18,933 bases of DNA from an uncultured Lachnospiraceae bacterium (GCA_905233835.1 CAJOGB010000011.1:1-18933), one strand, 5' to 3'; positions 7,668-15,079 are shown, numbered from the stretch's first letter. The notes: generated from the letters alone by a model not told the origin. Numbers and translations are program-made.

Positions 7668-8450
7668 ATGGATAACTACGAGAAACTAAAGGCAGATGTT
7701 CTTGCATTAACCAAGATTGACTTAAATGCTTACAAAGAAAAACAGATGCGTCGTCGTATTGATTCTTTGGTTGTAAAAAGAAACTGTAAGAGTTATGACG
7801 AATACATCGCTCTTTTAAAGACGGATAAGGAAGCATTTGATGAATTTATTAACTTCCTTACCATCAATGTTTCCGAGTTTTACAGAAACCCGGAACAGTG
7901 GGAGCTTATGCTTAAGGATTATATTCCGGAGCTTATTTCCAAGTACGGAAAGAACTTAAAGATTTGGTCCGCTGCATGCTCTACCGGCGATGAACCCTAT
8001 TCTTTGGTTATGGCGTTGTCAAAGTACATTGATATTAAGAATATCCATATCAATGCGACGGATTTGGATAAGCAGGTAATTGCTCAGGCAAAGACCGGTC
8101 TTTATGCAGAGAAGAGTATTGAAGGTGTTCCGGACGAGTATAAGAAGAAATACTTTACCAAAATCGGACAGTCTTATCAGATTTCCGATGAAATAAAGCA
8201 CCAGGTAACATTCAGAGAGCACAATCTTTTGAGAGATAAGTATTTGGAAGATTGCCATATGATTGTTTGTCGAAACGTTTTAATCTACTTTACAGAAGAA
8301 GCAAAGCATGATGTATATCAAAAGTTTGCCGATTCTTTGGTAGATAACGGTATTTTATTTATCGGAAGTACGGAACAGATCATGGATTATAAGACTCTTG
8401 GTTATAAGAGAAGAAGTTCTTTCTTCTATGAGAAGCTTCCTAAGGAATAA
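7668..8450 (+). CDS. cheR: CheR-type protein-glutamate O-methyltransferase
   Basis: Transfers methyl groups from S-adenosylmethionine to glutamates of chemoreceptors, setting receptor sensitivity. The 260-residue product has an N-terminal helical CheR domain (about 1-60), the segment TINVSEFYRNPEQW (65-78), the SAM-binding motif IWSAACSTGDEPYSL (99-113) and the motif IVCRNVLIYFTEEA (199-212). Length matches single-domain CheR. ATG 7668 follows GGGGGA (7655-7660) at good spacing; an in-frame TTG at 7653 lies upstream of that binding site and is rejected. It follows the S1 gene by 23 bases and is probably the last gene of that unit. No other chemotaxis gene is present, so the receptors it serves are encoded elsewhere. 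Confidence 0.93.
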   Translation: MDNYEKLKADVLALTKIDLNAYKEKQMRRRIDSLVVKRNCKSYDEYIALLKTDKEAFDEFINFLTINVSEFYRNPEQWELMLKDYIPELISKYGKNLKIWSAACSTGDEPYSLVMALSKYIDIKNIHINATDLDKQVIAQAKTGLYAEKSIEGVPDEYKKKYFTKIGQSYQISDEIKHQVTFREHNLLRDKYLEDCHMIVCRNVLIYFTEEAKHDVYQKFADSLVDNGILFIGSTEQIMDYKTLGYKRRSSFFYEKLPKE

Positions 8451-8454
8451 AAAT

Positions 8455-8490
8455 AAAGGGATGAAGCACGATTAGCTTCATCCCTTTTTA
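8455..8490. terminator. Bidirectional terminator between convergent genes
   Basis: A 10-bp stem GGGATGAAGC (8458-8467) and GCTTCATCCC (8475-8484) has loop ACGATTA. On the + strand TTTTTATTT follows. On the minus strand the opposite flank gives TTTATTTTTATT. It can therefore stop transcription of cheR and of the convergent exonuclease gene. Confidence 0.92.
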
Positions 8491-9462
8491 TTTGTCGTTT
8501 AATATTTGTTTTACATATTCACCAAGTCTTTCTTTTGAGAGTGCATTTGGATCCGTTAGGACAAAGCATTCTTCTTTTTTTGCTTTACGAATGCGGTCTT
8601 TATCTACCGTATGTTTTAAGGCTTTCGGAAGCAAAAGTGCTTCGTCTTCCACATAGAAGTAGTCTTTGAAGTTCGGTAAGTAGTATTTAAATTTTTTGTC
8701 GGAAAGGGAGATGCTTCCGCAGACGCCCTTTTCATTTATCTTAAAATAGATTTCGTTTTTGATAAGTTTAAAGTCTAAGTTTAATTCCGTATCGTAATGC
8801 CCGAAAAAGGATAATTCCTTTTCGTCAATTCTTATTTCATCTATGGTGGGAGCGCTGTTTTCCAGGATGGAAAAGTCAAGCACACAAAGAAGCTGTACCA
8901 TGCCTTTTACATCCTCTAAATTATGGAGAAACAAAAGATCTTCTTCGTCTTTGGTGGGCAAAGAGGATTGCTTTTTATAGATATCGATTAATTCTCCACC
9001 GGAATATTCATCTTCACGAAATCGGCCAAAGAAACATTCCAAATCTTTTTGCTTATAGTGTTGTAGATTTAAGTAATGACGGTATTTCTTTGCTTCTTTA
9101 AACAAATCCAAGGAATTTAATCGTAAGAAATCACAGATTAAATTATAACGTTCAAATCTCGTTTTTAAAAAAGAAAGATCGAAACCTTCGCCGTTAAAGG
9201 TAATTAACCTGCCAAATTTTTTGCATAAATCGGAAAAAGCGGATAGTATTTCTTTTTCTTCTTCTTTTGTTTGTGCGTAAAACAGTTGAACGGTTACAAA
9301 ATCATTGCTTAAATAACCGGTTCCGATTAAGTAAACGTGACATCTGGCCGGTAAAAAACCGGTGGTTTCGATATCGACGAATAAATCCCCCGGTTTTAAC
9401 AATTCTTCTATGTGTTTCAGCCCAAATTCTTTTAATGGATAAGTGTAGTTTTTGATTTTCAT
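8488..9462 (-). CDS. YprB-like RNase H-fold 3'-5' exonuclease
   Basis: Predicted nuclease of the YprB/RNase_H_2 family with a DEDD-type fold; substrate unknown. The 324-residue protein shows the three exonuclease motifs: FVDIETTGF (about 28-36, catalytic D and E), ITFNGEGFDLSFLKTRF (second motif with N and D) and HNLEDVKGMV (third motif, H and D). The C-terminal hundred residues hold a charged region with no motif I recognise. The only possible start is ATG at 9462, since an in-frame TAG lies two codons upstream. No ribosome binding site precedes it, but a perfect -10 sequence does, suggesting a leaderless message. It is convergent with cheR and divergent from rnfC. Confidence 0.85.
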   Translation of the reverse strand: MKIKNYTYPLKEFGLKHIEELLKPGDLFVDIETTGFLPARCHVYLIGTGYLSNDFVTVQLFYAQTKEEEKEILSAFSDLCKKFGRLITFNGEGFDLSFLKTRFERYNLICDFLRLNSLDLFKEAKKYRHYLNLQHYKQKDLECFFGRFREDEYSGGELIDIYKKQSSLPTKDEEDLLFLHNLEDVKGMVQLLCVLDFSILENSAPTIDEIRIDEKELSFFGHYDTELNLDFKLIKNEIYFKINEKGVCGSISLSDKKFKYYLPNFKDYFYVEDEALLLPKALKHTVDKDRIRKAKKEECFVLTDPNALSKERLGEYVKQILNDK

Positions 9463-9468
9463 AGACTA

Positions 9469-9496
9469 ATTATATCGAATGAGGAAAATTATGCAA
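9469..9496 (-). promoter_or_regulatory. Promoter for the exonuclease gene, probably leaderless
   Basis: Read on the minus strand, TATAAT occupies 9474-9469 and TTGCAT, a partial -35 match, occupies 9496-9491 with a 16-bp spacer. The -10 ends six bases before the ATG at 9462, so transcription should start at or within a base or two of the start codon. Confidence 0.6.
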
Positions 9497-9512
9497 TTCC
9501 CTTAGAAAATGT

Positions 9513-9542
9513 TTCATTTTCGATTGTAAAAAGTGTTATAAT
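9513..9542 (+). promoter_or_regulatory. Promoter of the rnf operon
   Basis: TATAAT at 9537-9542 is preceded by TG at 9534-9535, giving an extended -10 (TGTTATAAT). The -35 region is poor, with TTCATT at 9513-9518 as the best candidate (18-bp spacer), as often accepted with an extended -10. Transcription would begin near 9549 and leave a leader of about 80 nt. Confidence 0.7.
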
Positions 9543-9548
9543 CTCTAG

Positions 9549-9622
9549 TGGGTGTGTGTATTTTTACACTACCGAGTATGAATAAGTATGAAAATACCCC
9601 ATAAGGGGAAGAAAGTGAGGAG
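9549..9622 (+). promoter_or_regulatory. Structured rnfC leader with competing pairings
   Basis: The leader holds a hairpin GTGTA-TTTT-TACAC (9556-9569) and CCCC-ATAA-GGGG (9597-9608) next to the ribosome binding site AGGAG (9618-9622). GTATTTT (9558-9564) can instead pair with AAAATAC (9591-9597), which disrupts the first hairpin. AGTATGAA is directly repeated at 9575-9582 and 9585-9592. I do not recognise a known riboswitch class. Confidence 0.4.
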
Positions 9623-9629
9623 CTTATAT

Positions 9630-10949
9630 ATGGGCCTAAGGACATTTAAAGGCGGCGTTCATCCATATGACGGAAAAGAGCTGTCAAAGTCTAAGCCGAT
9701 CAAAGAGCTGGTACCACAGGGAGAATTGGTGTTCCCTTTGTCACAGCACATCGGCGCACCGGCGACTCCGATTGTTGCGGTAGGTGATACGGTCCTTCGC
9801 GGTCAAAAGATAGCGGAAGCAGGCGGTTTTGTTTCATCACCGATTTTCTCTTCCGTTTCCGGAACCGTTAAGGCAATCGAACCCCGCAGAGTAGCTGTCG
9901 GTGACATGGTAAATTCCATCGTTATTGAGAATGATGGAAATATGCTTGAGGTGGGCTTTACCGAGCATGAGGATGTTTCTTCATTAAGCAATGAGGAAAT
10001 TATCAATCTTGTTAAGGAAGCCGGAGTTGTCGGTATGGGAGGTGCAGGTTTCCCTACCCATGTAAAACTTTCACCGAAGGAGCCGGAGAAGATTGAGTAC
10101 ATTATCGCAAATTGTGCGGAATGTGAGCCTTATCTTACATCTGACTATCGCAGAATGATGGAAGAACCCGAAAAGCTTGTGGAAGGAATGCGTATTGTTT
10201 TACAGCTTTTCCCAAATGCAAAGGGTGTATTTGGCGTGGAAGACAATAAGCCTGACTGTATCGAAAAGCTTACTAAGCTTACCGCAAAAGAGCACAGAAT
10301 GTATGTACAGCCGCTTATGACAAAGTATCCGCAAGGTGGTGAAAGACAGCTCATTCATGCGGTTACGGGTCGCGATATTAATTCAAAAATGCTTCCGGCA
10401 GATGCAGGATGTATTGTAGATAACGTAGAAACCTTAGTGGCTATTTATAACGGAGTTCGTTTCGGACGCCCGCTTATGAATCGTATCTTTACCGTTACCG
10501 GTGATGCGGTTTGCGAACCGAGAAACTTCTCCATTTGCATCGGAACGAATTTCAACGATTTGTTGGAAGCGGCAGGTGGACTTTTACATCCGGCAGAAAA
10601 GATGATTGCCGGCGGTCCTATGATGGGCTTTGCTTTGTTTGATACAAATGTACCTACAACTAAGACCACATCTGCTTTGCTTTGCTTAACGGAGGATGCG
10701 GCTTCTAAGTATGAAACAACCGCATGCATTAACTGCGGACGTTGTGTTGAAGCTTGTCCGGAGAATTTGATTCCTTCCAAATTGGCTGATTTTGCGGAAC
10801 GCGGACAGAAGGAAGAATTCGAAAAATGGTATGGTCTTGAATGTGTGGAATGCGGAAGCTGCAGCTTCGGTTGCCCGGCTCGACGTCATCTTGCGCAGTC
10901 AATTAAGACCACAAAGAAACAGATTTTAGCTGATAAGAGAAAGAAATAA
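9630..10949 (+). CDS. rnfC: Rnf complex subunit C (NADH-binding, Fe-S)
   Basis: Peripheral subunit of the Rnf ferredoxin:NAD+ oxidoreductase. It carries the NAD(H) site and passes electrons through Fe-S clusters. The 439-residue product begins with the family opening RTFKGGVHPYDGKEL, has a biotinyl-like domain (about 35-95), the nucleotide-binding glycine motif VGMGGAGFPTHVKL (about 132-145), a cluster-adjacent NCAECEPYL segment, and two [4Fe-4S] motifs near the C-terminus, CINCGRCVEACP and CVECGSCSFGCP. ATG 9630 is preferred over ATG 9588 because AGGAG (9618-9622) is 7 bases upstream and the protein then starts as the family does; 9588 would add 14 unconserved residues. It is the first gene of rnfCDGEAB. 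Confidence 0.96.
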   Translation: MGLRTFKGGVHPYDGKELSKSKPIKELVPQGELVFPLSQHIGAPATPIVAVGDTVLRGQKIAEAGGFVSSPIFSSVSGTVKAIEPRRVAVGDMVNSIVIENDGNMLEVGFTEHEDVSSLSNEEIINLVKEAGVVGMGGAGFPTHVKLSPKEPEKIEYIIANCAECEPYLTSDYRRMMEEPEKLVEGMRIVLQLFPNAKGVFGVEDNKPDCIEKLTKLTAKEHRMYVQPLMTKYPQGGERQLIHAVTGRDINSKMLPADAGCIVDNVETLVAIYNGVRFGRPLMNRIFTVTGDAVCEPRNFSICIGTNFNDLLEAAGGLLHPAEKMIAGGPMMGFALFDTNVPTTKTTSALLCLTEDAASKYETTACINCGRCVEACPENLIPSKLADFAERGQKEEFEKWYGLECVECGSCSFGCPARRHLAQSIKTTKKQILADKRKK

Positions 10950-10964
10950 AGTGAGGTGTAAAAG

Positions 10965-11924
10965 ATGAGTGATTTATTAAAAGTAACATCTTCGCCTCAT
11001 GTTCGTGCGAAAGATGATACGCAAAGAATTATGCTTTATGTCATTATCTCCCTTATGCCGGCTACGGTATTCGGTGTGATTAATTTTGGCTTAAATGCAC
11101 TAATTCTTGTGTTGGCATGTATTGCTTCTGCAGTTTTTGCTGAGTATATTTACGATCGTATCGTAAAGAAGAAAAATACCATCGGCGATTTGTCTGCCGT
11201 GGTTACCGGACTTTTGCTTGGATTAAACCTTCCAAGTTCACTTCCTTGGTGGATGGCTGTTTTGGGCAGTGTATTTGCCATCGTAGTCGTAAAGTGCTTG
11301 TTCGGTGGGTTGGGACAGAACTTCATGAACCCGGCATTGGGCGGACGTGTATTTTTGGTATTGTCCTTTACCGGAGCCATGACAAACTTTTCCGACTATA
11401 AGGGATTTGCGGATACATTTTCCGGAGCAACTCCCCTTGCTACTTTAAAGAACGGCGGAACAGTAGATACCATGAAAATGCTTCTTGGTACCACACCGGG
11501 AACCATTGGTGAAACATCCGTTATTTGTTTATTAATCGGTGCAATCTTCCTTCTTTTGATGGGAGTTATCGATCTTCGTATTCCGGGAACATACATTATT
11601 ACATTTGCGTTGTTTACCGTTTTGTTCGGTGGACACGGAATGGATATGAACTTCCTTGTTGCTGAAATCTGTGGCGGTGGTTTGATTTTAGGTGCCTTCT
11701 TCATGGCTACCGACTATGTCACCAGTCCGATTACACCCATGGGTAAGATTCTATTTGGTATTTGTCTCGGTGTGCTTACGGGAATCTTCCGTTTCTTCGG
11801 ACCTTCCGCAGAAGGTGTTTCCTATGCCATCGTATTCTCAAACCTTTTGGTACCTCTCATTGAGAAGATTACAATTCCGAGAGCGTTTGGTGTAAAAAGA
11901 GAACGTAAAGGAGGAGAGAAGTAA
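10965..11924 (+). CDS. rnfD: Rnf complex subunit D (membrane flavoprotein)
   Basis: Integral membrane subunit of Rnf with covalently bound FMN, homologous to NqrB, thought to take part in ion translocation. The 319-residue protein has about eight hydrophobic segments. The flavinylation motif D-x-x-S-G-A-T is present as DTFSGAT, with D150 and T156 as the expected FMN attachment residue. The conserved segment GGLGQNFMNPALGGRVF (about 114-130) precedes it. ATG 10965 follows GTGAGGTG at 10951-10958. It lies 15 bases after rnfC, and its stop TAA overlaps the rnfG start codon by one base. The flavin transferase ApbE needed for modification is not in the window. Confidence 0.97.
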   Translation: MSDLLKVTSSPHVRAKDDTQRIMLYVIISLMPATVFGVINFGLNALILVLACIASAVFAEYIYDRIVKKKNTIGDLSAVVTGLLLGLNLPSSLPWWMAVLGSVFAIVVVKCLFGGLGQNFMNPALGGRVFLVLSFTGAMTNFSDYKGFADTFSGATPLATLKNGGTVDTMKMLLGTTPGTIGETSVICLLIGAIFLLLMGVIDLRIPGTYIITFALFTVLFGGHGMDMNFLVAEICGGGLILGAFFMATDYVTSPITPMGKILFGICLGVLTGIFRFFGPSAEGVSYAIVFSNLLVPLIEKITIPRAFGVKRERKGGEK

Positions 11925-12541
11925 TGAATAAATCATTAGTAAAAGATGCTCTCGTTCTTGCGGCGATTACTTTGATTTCAGGCTTATTGCTTGGTCTTGT
12001 ATACCAGATTACAAAAGAACCGATTGCAAAGGCTCAGGCAGCTGCAACGCAGGCTGCATATGAAGCGGTATTCCCTACCGCAGATTCATTTGAAGAAGTA
12101 TCCGGTTTTGATTCCGAAAAGGCTTCTGCATATGTTCACGAAAACGGTTATGCGGACGATGACATTATTGCTTGCTTAGCCGTAAAGGATAAAAGCGGAA
12201 ACGAACTGGGATACGTTGTTACCGTGACTTCTCATGCGGGTTACGGCGGAGACATTACCTTTTCTATGGGCATTTCCAATGACGGTGTGTTAAACGGATA
12301 TTCCATTACGGATATTTCCGAAACCGCAGGTCTTGGTATGAAGTCCACGGAAGAAAAGTTTATGTCACAGTTTGTAAACAAAACCTTGGGTATTTTGGAA
12401 GTTACCAAATCTGCTCCTGCCTCAGATACTGAGATTCAGGCGATTTCCGGTGCGACCATTACATCTAAGGCGGTTACATACGGTATTGATGCGGGCATCA
12501 CATACTATCAATCATTAGTAGGAGGTGCTTCAAATGAATAA
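11924..12541 (+). CDS. rnfG: Rnf complex subunit G (covalent FMN protein)
   Basis: Membrane-anchored subunit with an extracytoplasmic FMN domain, homologous to NqrC. The 205-residue product has one N-terminal transmembrane helix (about 8-28) and a soluble domain with the turn SHAGYGGDITF and the flavin attachment motif ISGATITS, T178 being the likely FMN-phosphodiester residue. The position three before the motif serine is Q172, where the common consensus has Asp. The start overlaps the rnfD stop (TAATG) and is preceded by GGAGGAG at 11910-11916. It overlaps rnfE by 8 bases, so subunits D, G and E are probably translationally coupled. Confidence 0.96.
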   Translation: MNKSLVKDALVLAAITLISGLLLGLVYQITKEPIAKAQAAATQAAYEAVFPTADSFEEVSGFDSEKASAYVHENGYADDDIIACLAVKDKSGNELGYVVTVTSHAGYGGDITFSMGISNDGVLNGYSITDISETAGLGMKSTEEKFMSQFVNKTLGILEVTKSAPASDTEIQAISGATITSKAVTYGIDAGITYYQSLVGGASNE

Positions 12542-13373
12542 GATTGGTGAACGTTTATATAACGGTATTATTAAGGAGAATCCTACCTTTATCTTAATGC
12601 TTGGTATGTGCCCCACATTGGCGGTTACCACATCAGCCATTAACGGTCTCGGTATGGGACTTTCCTCTACGATTGTATTGGCACTTTCGAACTTGATTAT
12701 TTCACTTCTTCGTAATGTGATTCCGGATCGTGTTCGTATGCCGGCATTTATTGTAATCGTGGCATCCTTCGTTACAATGGTGCAGTTTTTGGTACAGGGC
12801 TTTGTTCCTTCTTTATATTCTGCACTTGGAATTTATATTCCGCTTATTGTAGTTAACTGTATTATCCTTGGACGTGCGGAAAGCTACGCATCCAAAAACG
12901 GTCCTGTAGAGTCACTTTTTGACGGTATCGGAATGGGCCTTGGATTTACCATGAGTATTACGATTATCGGTTTGGTTCGTGAGATTTTAGGTGCAGGTCA
13001 GGCTTTTGGTAAACAGATTTTACCGTTGGCAGATGCTGCTTCAAAAAAAGCGGGCTATACACCGATTTCTATCTTTATTTTGGCTCCGGGTGCTTTCTTT
13101 ATTCTTTCCTTATTGGTGGCAGTTATGAATGTCATTCGTAAGAAAGCGGAAGAAAAAGGAAAACCGCTTCCTGCTGCACAGGGATGTTTGGCTGACGGTT
13201 GCGCAGGCTGCGGATTTGCGGCAAGCTGTACCGGAAAGAGCGCCGCTGAATTAAAGCAGGCAAAGAAGAAAGAAGAAAAGAAGCCTGAAGTAAAAGAAGA
13301 AAAAGAAGAAGTTAAAGAAGAAGTAGAAAAAGAGTCTAACGTAGAAGATTCAAAAGAAGCTACGGAAGAATAG
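12534..13373 (+). CDS. rnfE: Rnf complex subunit E with cysteine-motif tail
   Basis: Integral membrane subunit, paralogue of RnfA, helping to hold the intramembrane iron centre. The 279-residue protein has about six transmembrane helices to residue 203. C26 in GMCPTLAVTTS and C109 in VVNCIILGRAE are the expected iron ligands. Beyond the usual family end lies a 75-residue cytoplasmic tail: a four-cysteine cluster C218-x4-C223-x2-C226-x5-C232, then a Lys/Glu-rich stretch of about 45 residues. ATG 12534 has AGGAGG (12520-12525) 8 bases upstream; an in-frame GTG at 12525 lies inside that binding site and is rejected. It overlaps the end of rnfG by 8 bases. Confidence 0.95.
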   Translation: MNKIGERLYNGIIKENPTFILMLGMCPTLAVTTSAINGLGMGLSSTIVLALSNLIISLLRNVIPDRVRMPAFIVIVASFVTMVQFLVQGFVPSLYSALGIYIPLIVVNCIILGRAESYASKNGPVESLFDGIGMGLGFTMSITIIGLVREILGAGQAFGKQILPLADAASKKAGYTPISIFILAPGAFFILSLLVAVMNVIRKKAEEKGKPLPAAQGCLADGCAGCGFAASCTGKSAAELKQAKKKEEKKPEVKEEKEEVKEEVEKESNVEDSKEATEE

Positions 13374-13387
13374 GAGGAGTACAAAAG

Positions 13388-13963
13388 ATGAAAACATTAC
13401 TTATGATTTTAATTGCATCATCCATCGTTAATAACGTTGTACTCAGCCAGTTCTTGGGACTTTGCCCCTTCCTCGGTGTTTCAAAGAAGACTGAAACAGC
13501 TGCAGGTATGGGTGGAGCCGTTATCTTCGTTATTACGATTGCAAGCTTTGTGACCAGCTTGATTTATAAGTTTATTTTGGGACCTACACATTTAGAGTAT
13601 TTACAGACCATCGTATTTATTCTTGTAATTGCAGCATTGGTTCAGTTTGTTGAGATGTTTTTAAAGAAGAACGTACCGGCATTGTATCGTTCATTGGGTG
13701 TGTTCTTACCGCTTATTACCACGAACTGTGCAGTACTTGGTGTTGCCTTAAATAACGTATCCAACGGTTACAATATTTTACAGTCTGTTGTAAACGGTTT
13801 TGCAACCGCTGTGGGATTTACCATCGCCATTGTTATTATGGCAGGTATCCGTGAAAAGATTGAATATAATGACATTCCCGGTCCATTCAAAGGCTCCGCT
13901 ATCGTTCTTGTTACCGCAGGACTTATGGCTATGGCTTTCTTTGGATTTTCAGGTGTGATTTAA
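13388..13963 (+). CDS. rnfA: Rnf complex subunit A
   Basis: Integral membrane subunit of Rnf. It pairs with RnfE in inverted topology and shares the intramembrane [2Fe-2S] centre that carries electrons across the bilayer. The 191-residue product has about six transmembrane helices. The two conserved cysteines are in SQFLGLCPFLGVS (C26) and TTNCAVLGVALNN, with length normal for the family and no extension like that of RnfE. ATG 13388 follows AGGAGGAG (13372-13379), which overlaps the rnfE stop codon. It is followed by rnfB after 12 bases. Confidence 0.97.
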   Translation: MKTLLMILIASSIVNNVVLSQFLGLCPFLGVSKKTETAAGMGGAVIFVITIASFVTSLIYKFILGPTHLEYLQTIVFILVIAALVQFVEMFLKKNVPALYRSLGVFLPLITTNCAVLGVALNNVSNGYNILQSVVNGFATAVGFTIAIVIMAGIREKIEYNDIPGPFKGSAIVLVTAGLMAMAFFGFSGVI

Positions 13964-13975
13964 GGAGGAAGGAAA

Positions 13976-14785
13976 ATGAGTGTAACTGGAATTTTACTTG
14001 CAACGGCGATTGTCGGTGCAACCGGATGCTTAATCGGCTTTTTCCTTTGCTTCTCATCCGAGAAATTCAAAGTAGAAGTGGATGAAAGAGAAACCGGTAT
14101 CTTGGAAGTCCTTCCGGGAAATAACTGTGGTGGATGCGGATATGCCGGATGTTCCGGTTTGGCTGCTGCCATTGTAAAAGGGGAAGCTCCCGTTAATCAG
14201 TGTCCGGTAGGCGGTGATCCCGTTGCCGCAAAGATCGGTGAAATCATGGGCGTTTCTGCAGATGCCGGCACAAAGATGATGGCATTTGTAAAATGCGCAG
14301 GAACCTGCGAACAGGCAAAAGATAAGTATGAATATACAGGTGTGCCCAGCTGTAAAGCTTTAGCAGGTGTTCCGGGCGGCGGCCCTAAGGCTTGCTCCTT
14401 CGGATGCTTGGGATTCGGTGACTGCGTAAGTGCTTGTCCTTTTGATGCCATTCATATTGTGGACGGTATTGCAAAGGTAGACAAGGATGCTTGTAAAGCC
14501 TGTGGTAAGTGTGTTGATGCTTGCCCACGTGGTATGATTGAACTTGTTCCTTATCCTGTAAGAAAGACTGTTGCAGTTGCTTGCAAAAACGAGCATAAAG
14601 GAAAAGCGGTTATGGATGTTTGCCAGGCAGGATGTATCGGATGCGGACTTTGCGAAAAGAACTGTCCGAAGGATGCCATCCATGTGGAAAATAACATCGC
14701 TTACATCAATCAGGAGAAGTGTGTGGGATGTACCATCTGCGCACAGAAGTGCCCGAAGAAGGTAATCTCTGTAATCGAAAAATAA
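13976..14785 (+). CDS. rnfB: Rnf complex subunit B (ferredoxin-accepting Fe-S protein)
   Basis: Electron entry subunit: it takes electrons from reduced ferredoxin and feeds them into the Rnf chain. The 269-residue protein has one N-terminal membrane helix (about 5-26), an Fe-S domain with CGGCGYAGC (C51, C54, C59) plus C76, a second cysteine region (C107, C111, C126, C140, C144), and a C-terminal ferredoxin-like part with several CxxCxxCxxxC motifs. These include C173-C176-C179-C183, C220-C223-C226-C230 and C249-C252-C255-C259. Several [4Fe-4S] clusters are therefore expected. AAGGAGG (13962-13968) precedes ATG 13976. It is the last gene of the operon and is followed immediately by a strong terminator. 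Confidence 0.97.
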   Translation: MSVTGILLATAIVGATGCLIGFFLCFSSEKFKVEVDERETGILEVLPGNNCGGCGYAGCSGLAAAIVKGEAPVNQCPVGGDPVAAKIGEIMGVSADAGTKMMAFVKCAGTCEQAKDKYEYTGVPSCKALAGVPGGGPKACSFGCLGFGDCVSACPFDAIHIVDGIAKVDKDACKACGKCVDACPRGMIELVPYPVRKTVAVACKNEHKGKAVMDVCQAGCIGCGLCEKNCPKDAIHVENNIAYINQEKCVGCTICAQKCPKKVISVIEK

Positions 14786-14792
14786 TCATATT

Positions 14793-14825
14793 GAGACAGA
14801 GAATTTATTTCTCTGTCTCTTTTTA
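14793..14825 (+). terminator. Rho-independent terminator of the rnf operon
   Basis: An 11-bp perfect stem GAGACAGAGAA (14793-14803) and TTCTCTGTCTC (14809-14819) has a 5-base loop and is followed by TTTTTA. It lies 7 bases after the rnfB stop codon. Confidence 0.93.
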
Positions 14826-14858
14826 TGTAAATAACAACTTATCTGAGCAGACTGTTTT

Positions 14859-15079
14859 AAATTTCAATGTATACATAGACGTTTACAGCCATAATCTCTC
14901 GCTAGAAAAATTACGAATTTTATTTTGAGAAAAAGGCACCGCGTCTTAAGTCGCATCCATGCTCCTGCGACGCTCTCGGCACCATCCGGGTGCCTCGTGC
15001 ATTTTTCTTGCAAAATGAAATTCTATTTTTCAAGTTCGAGATTCAAGTCTTGTAACCATCTATGCATACATTGAAATTT
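14859..15079. repeat. Long inverted-repeat element 2 with branched GC-rich head
   Basis: Arms of about 80 bases (14859-14939 and 14997-15079) are imperfect reverse complements. The outer 21 bases (14859-14879 with 15059-15079) have a single mismatch. Inner blocks such as AATTTTATTTTG (14916-14927) pair with CAAAATGAAATT (15011-15022) through one wobble. The head carries two hairpins: GTCGCA/TGCGAC (14950-14955 with 14966-14971) and GGCACC/GGTGCC (14978-14983 with 14989-14994). A second GGCACC at 14935-14940 competes for the same GGTGCC. No open reading frame or transposase is present. It could be a MITE-like palindromic repeat or a large structured RNA. Confidence 0.82.

Noticed and set aside
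9588..9629. ATG 9588 as the start of rnfC
   Set aside because: It lacks a good ribosome binding site and adds residues not seen in the family; AGGAG at 9618-9622 serves ATG 9630.
9549..9629. A known riboswitch upstream of rnfC
   Set aside because: The leader is only about 80 bases, and I recognise none of the conserved cores of the classes I know.
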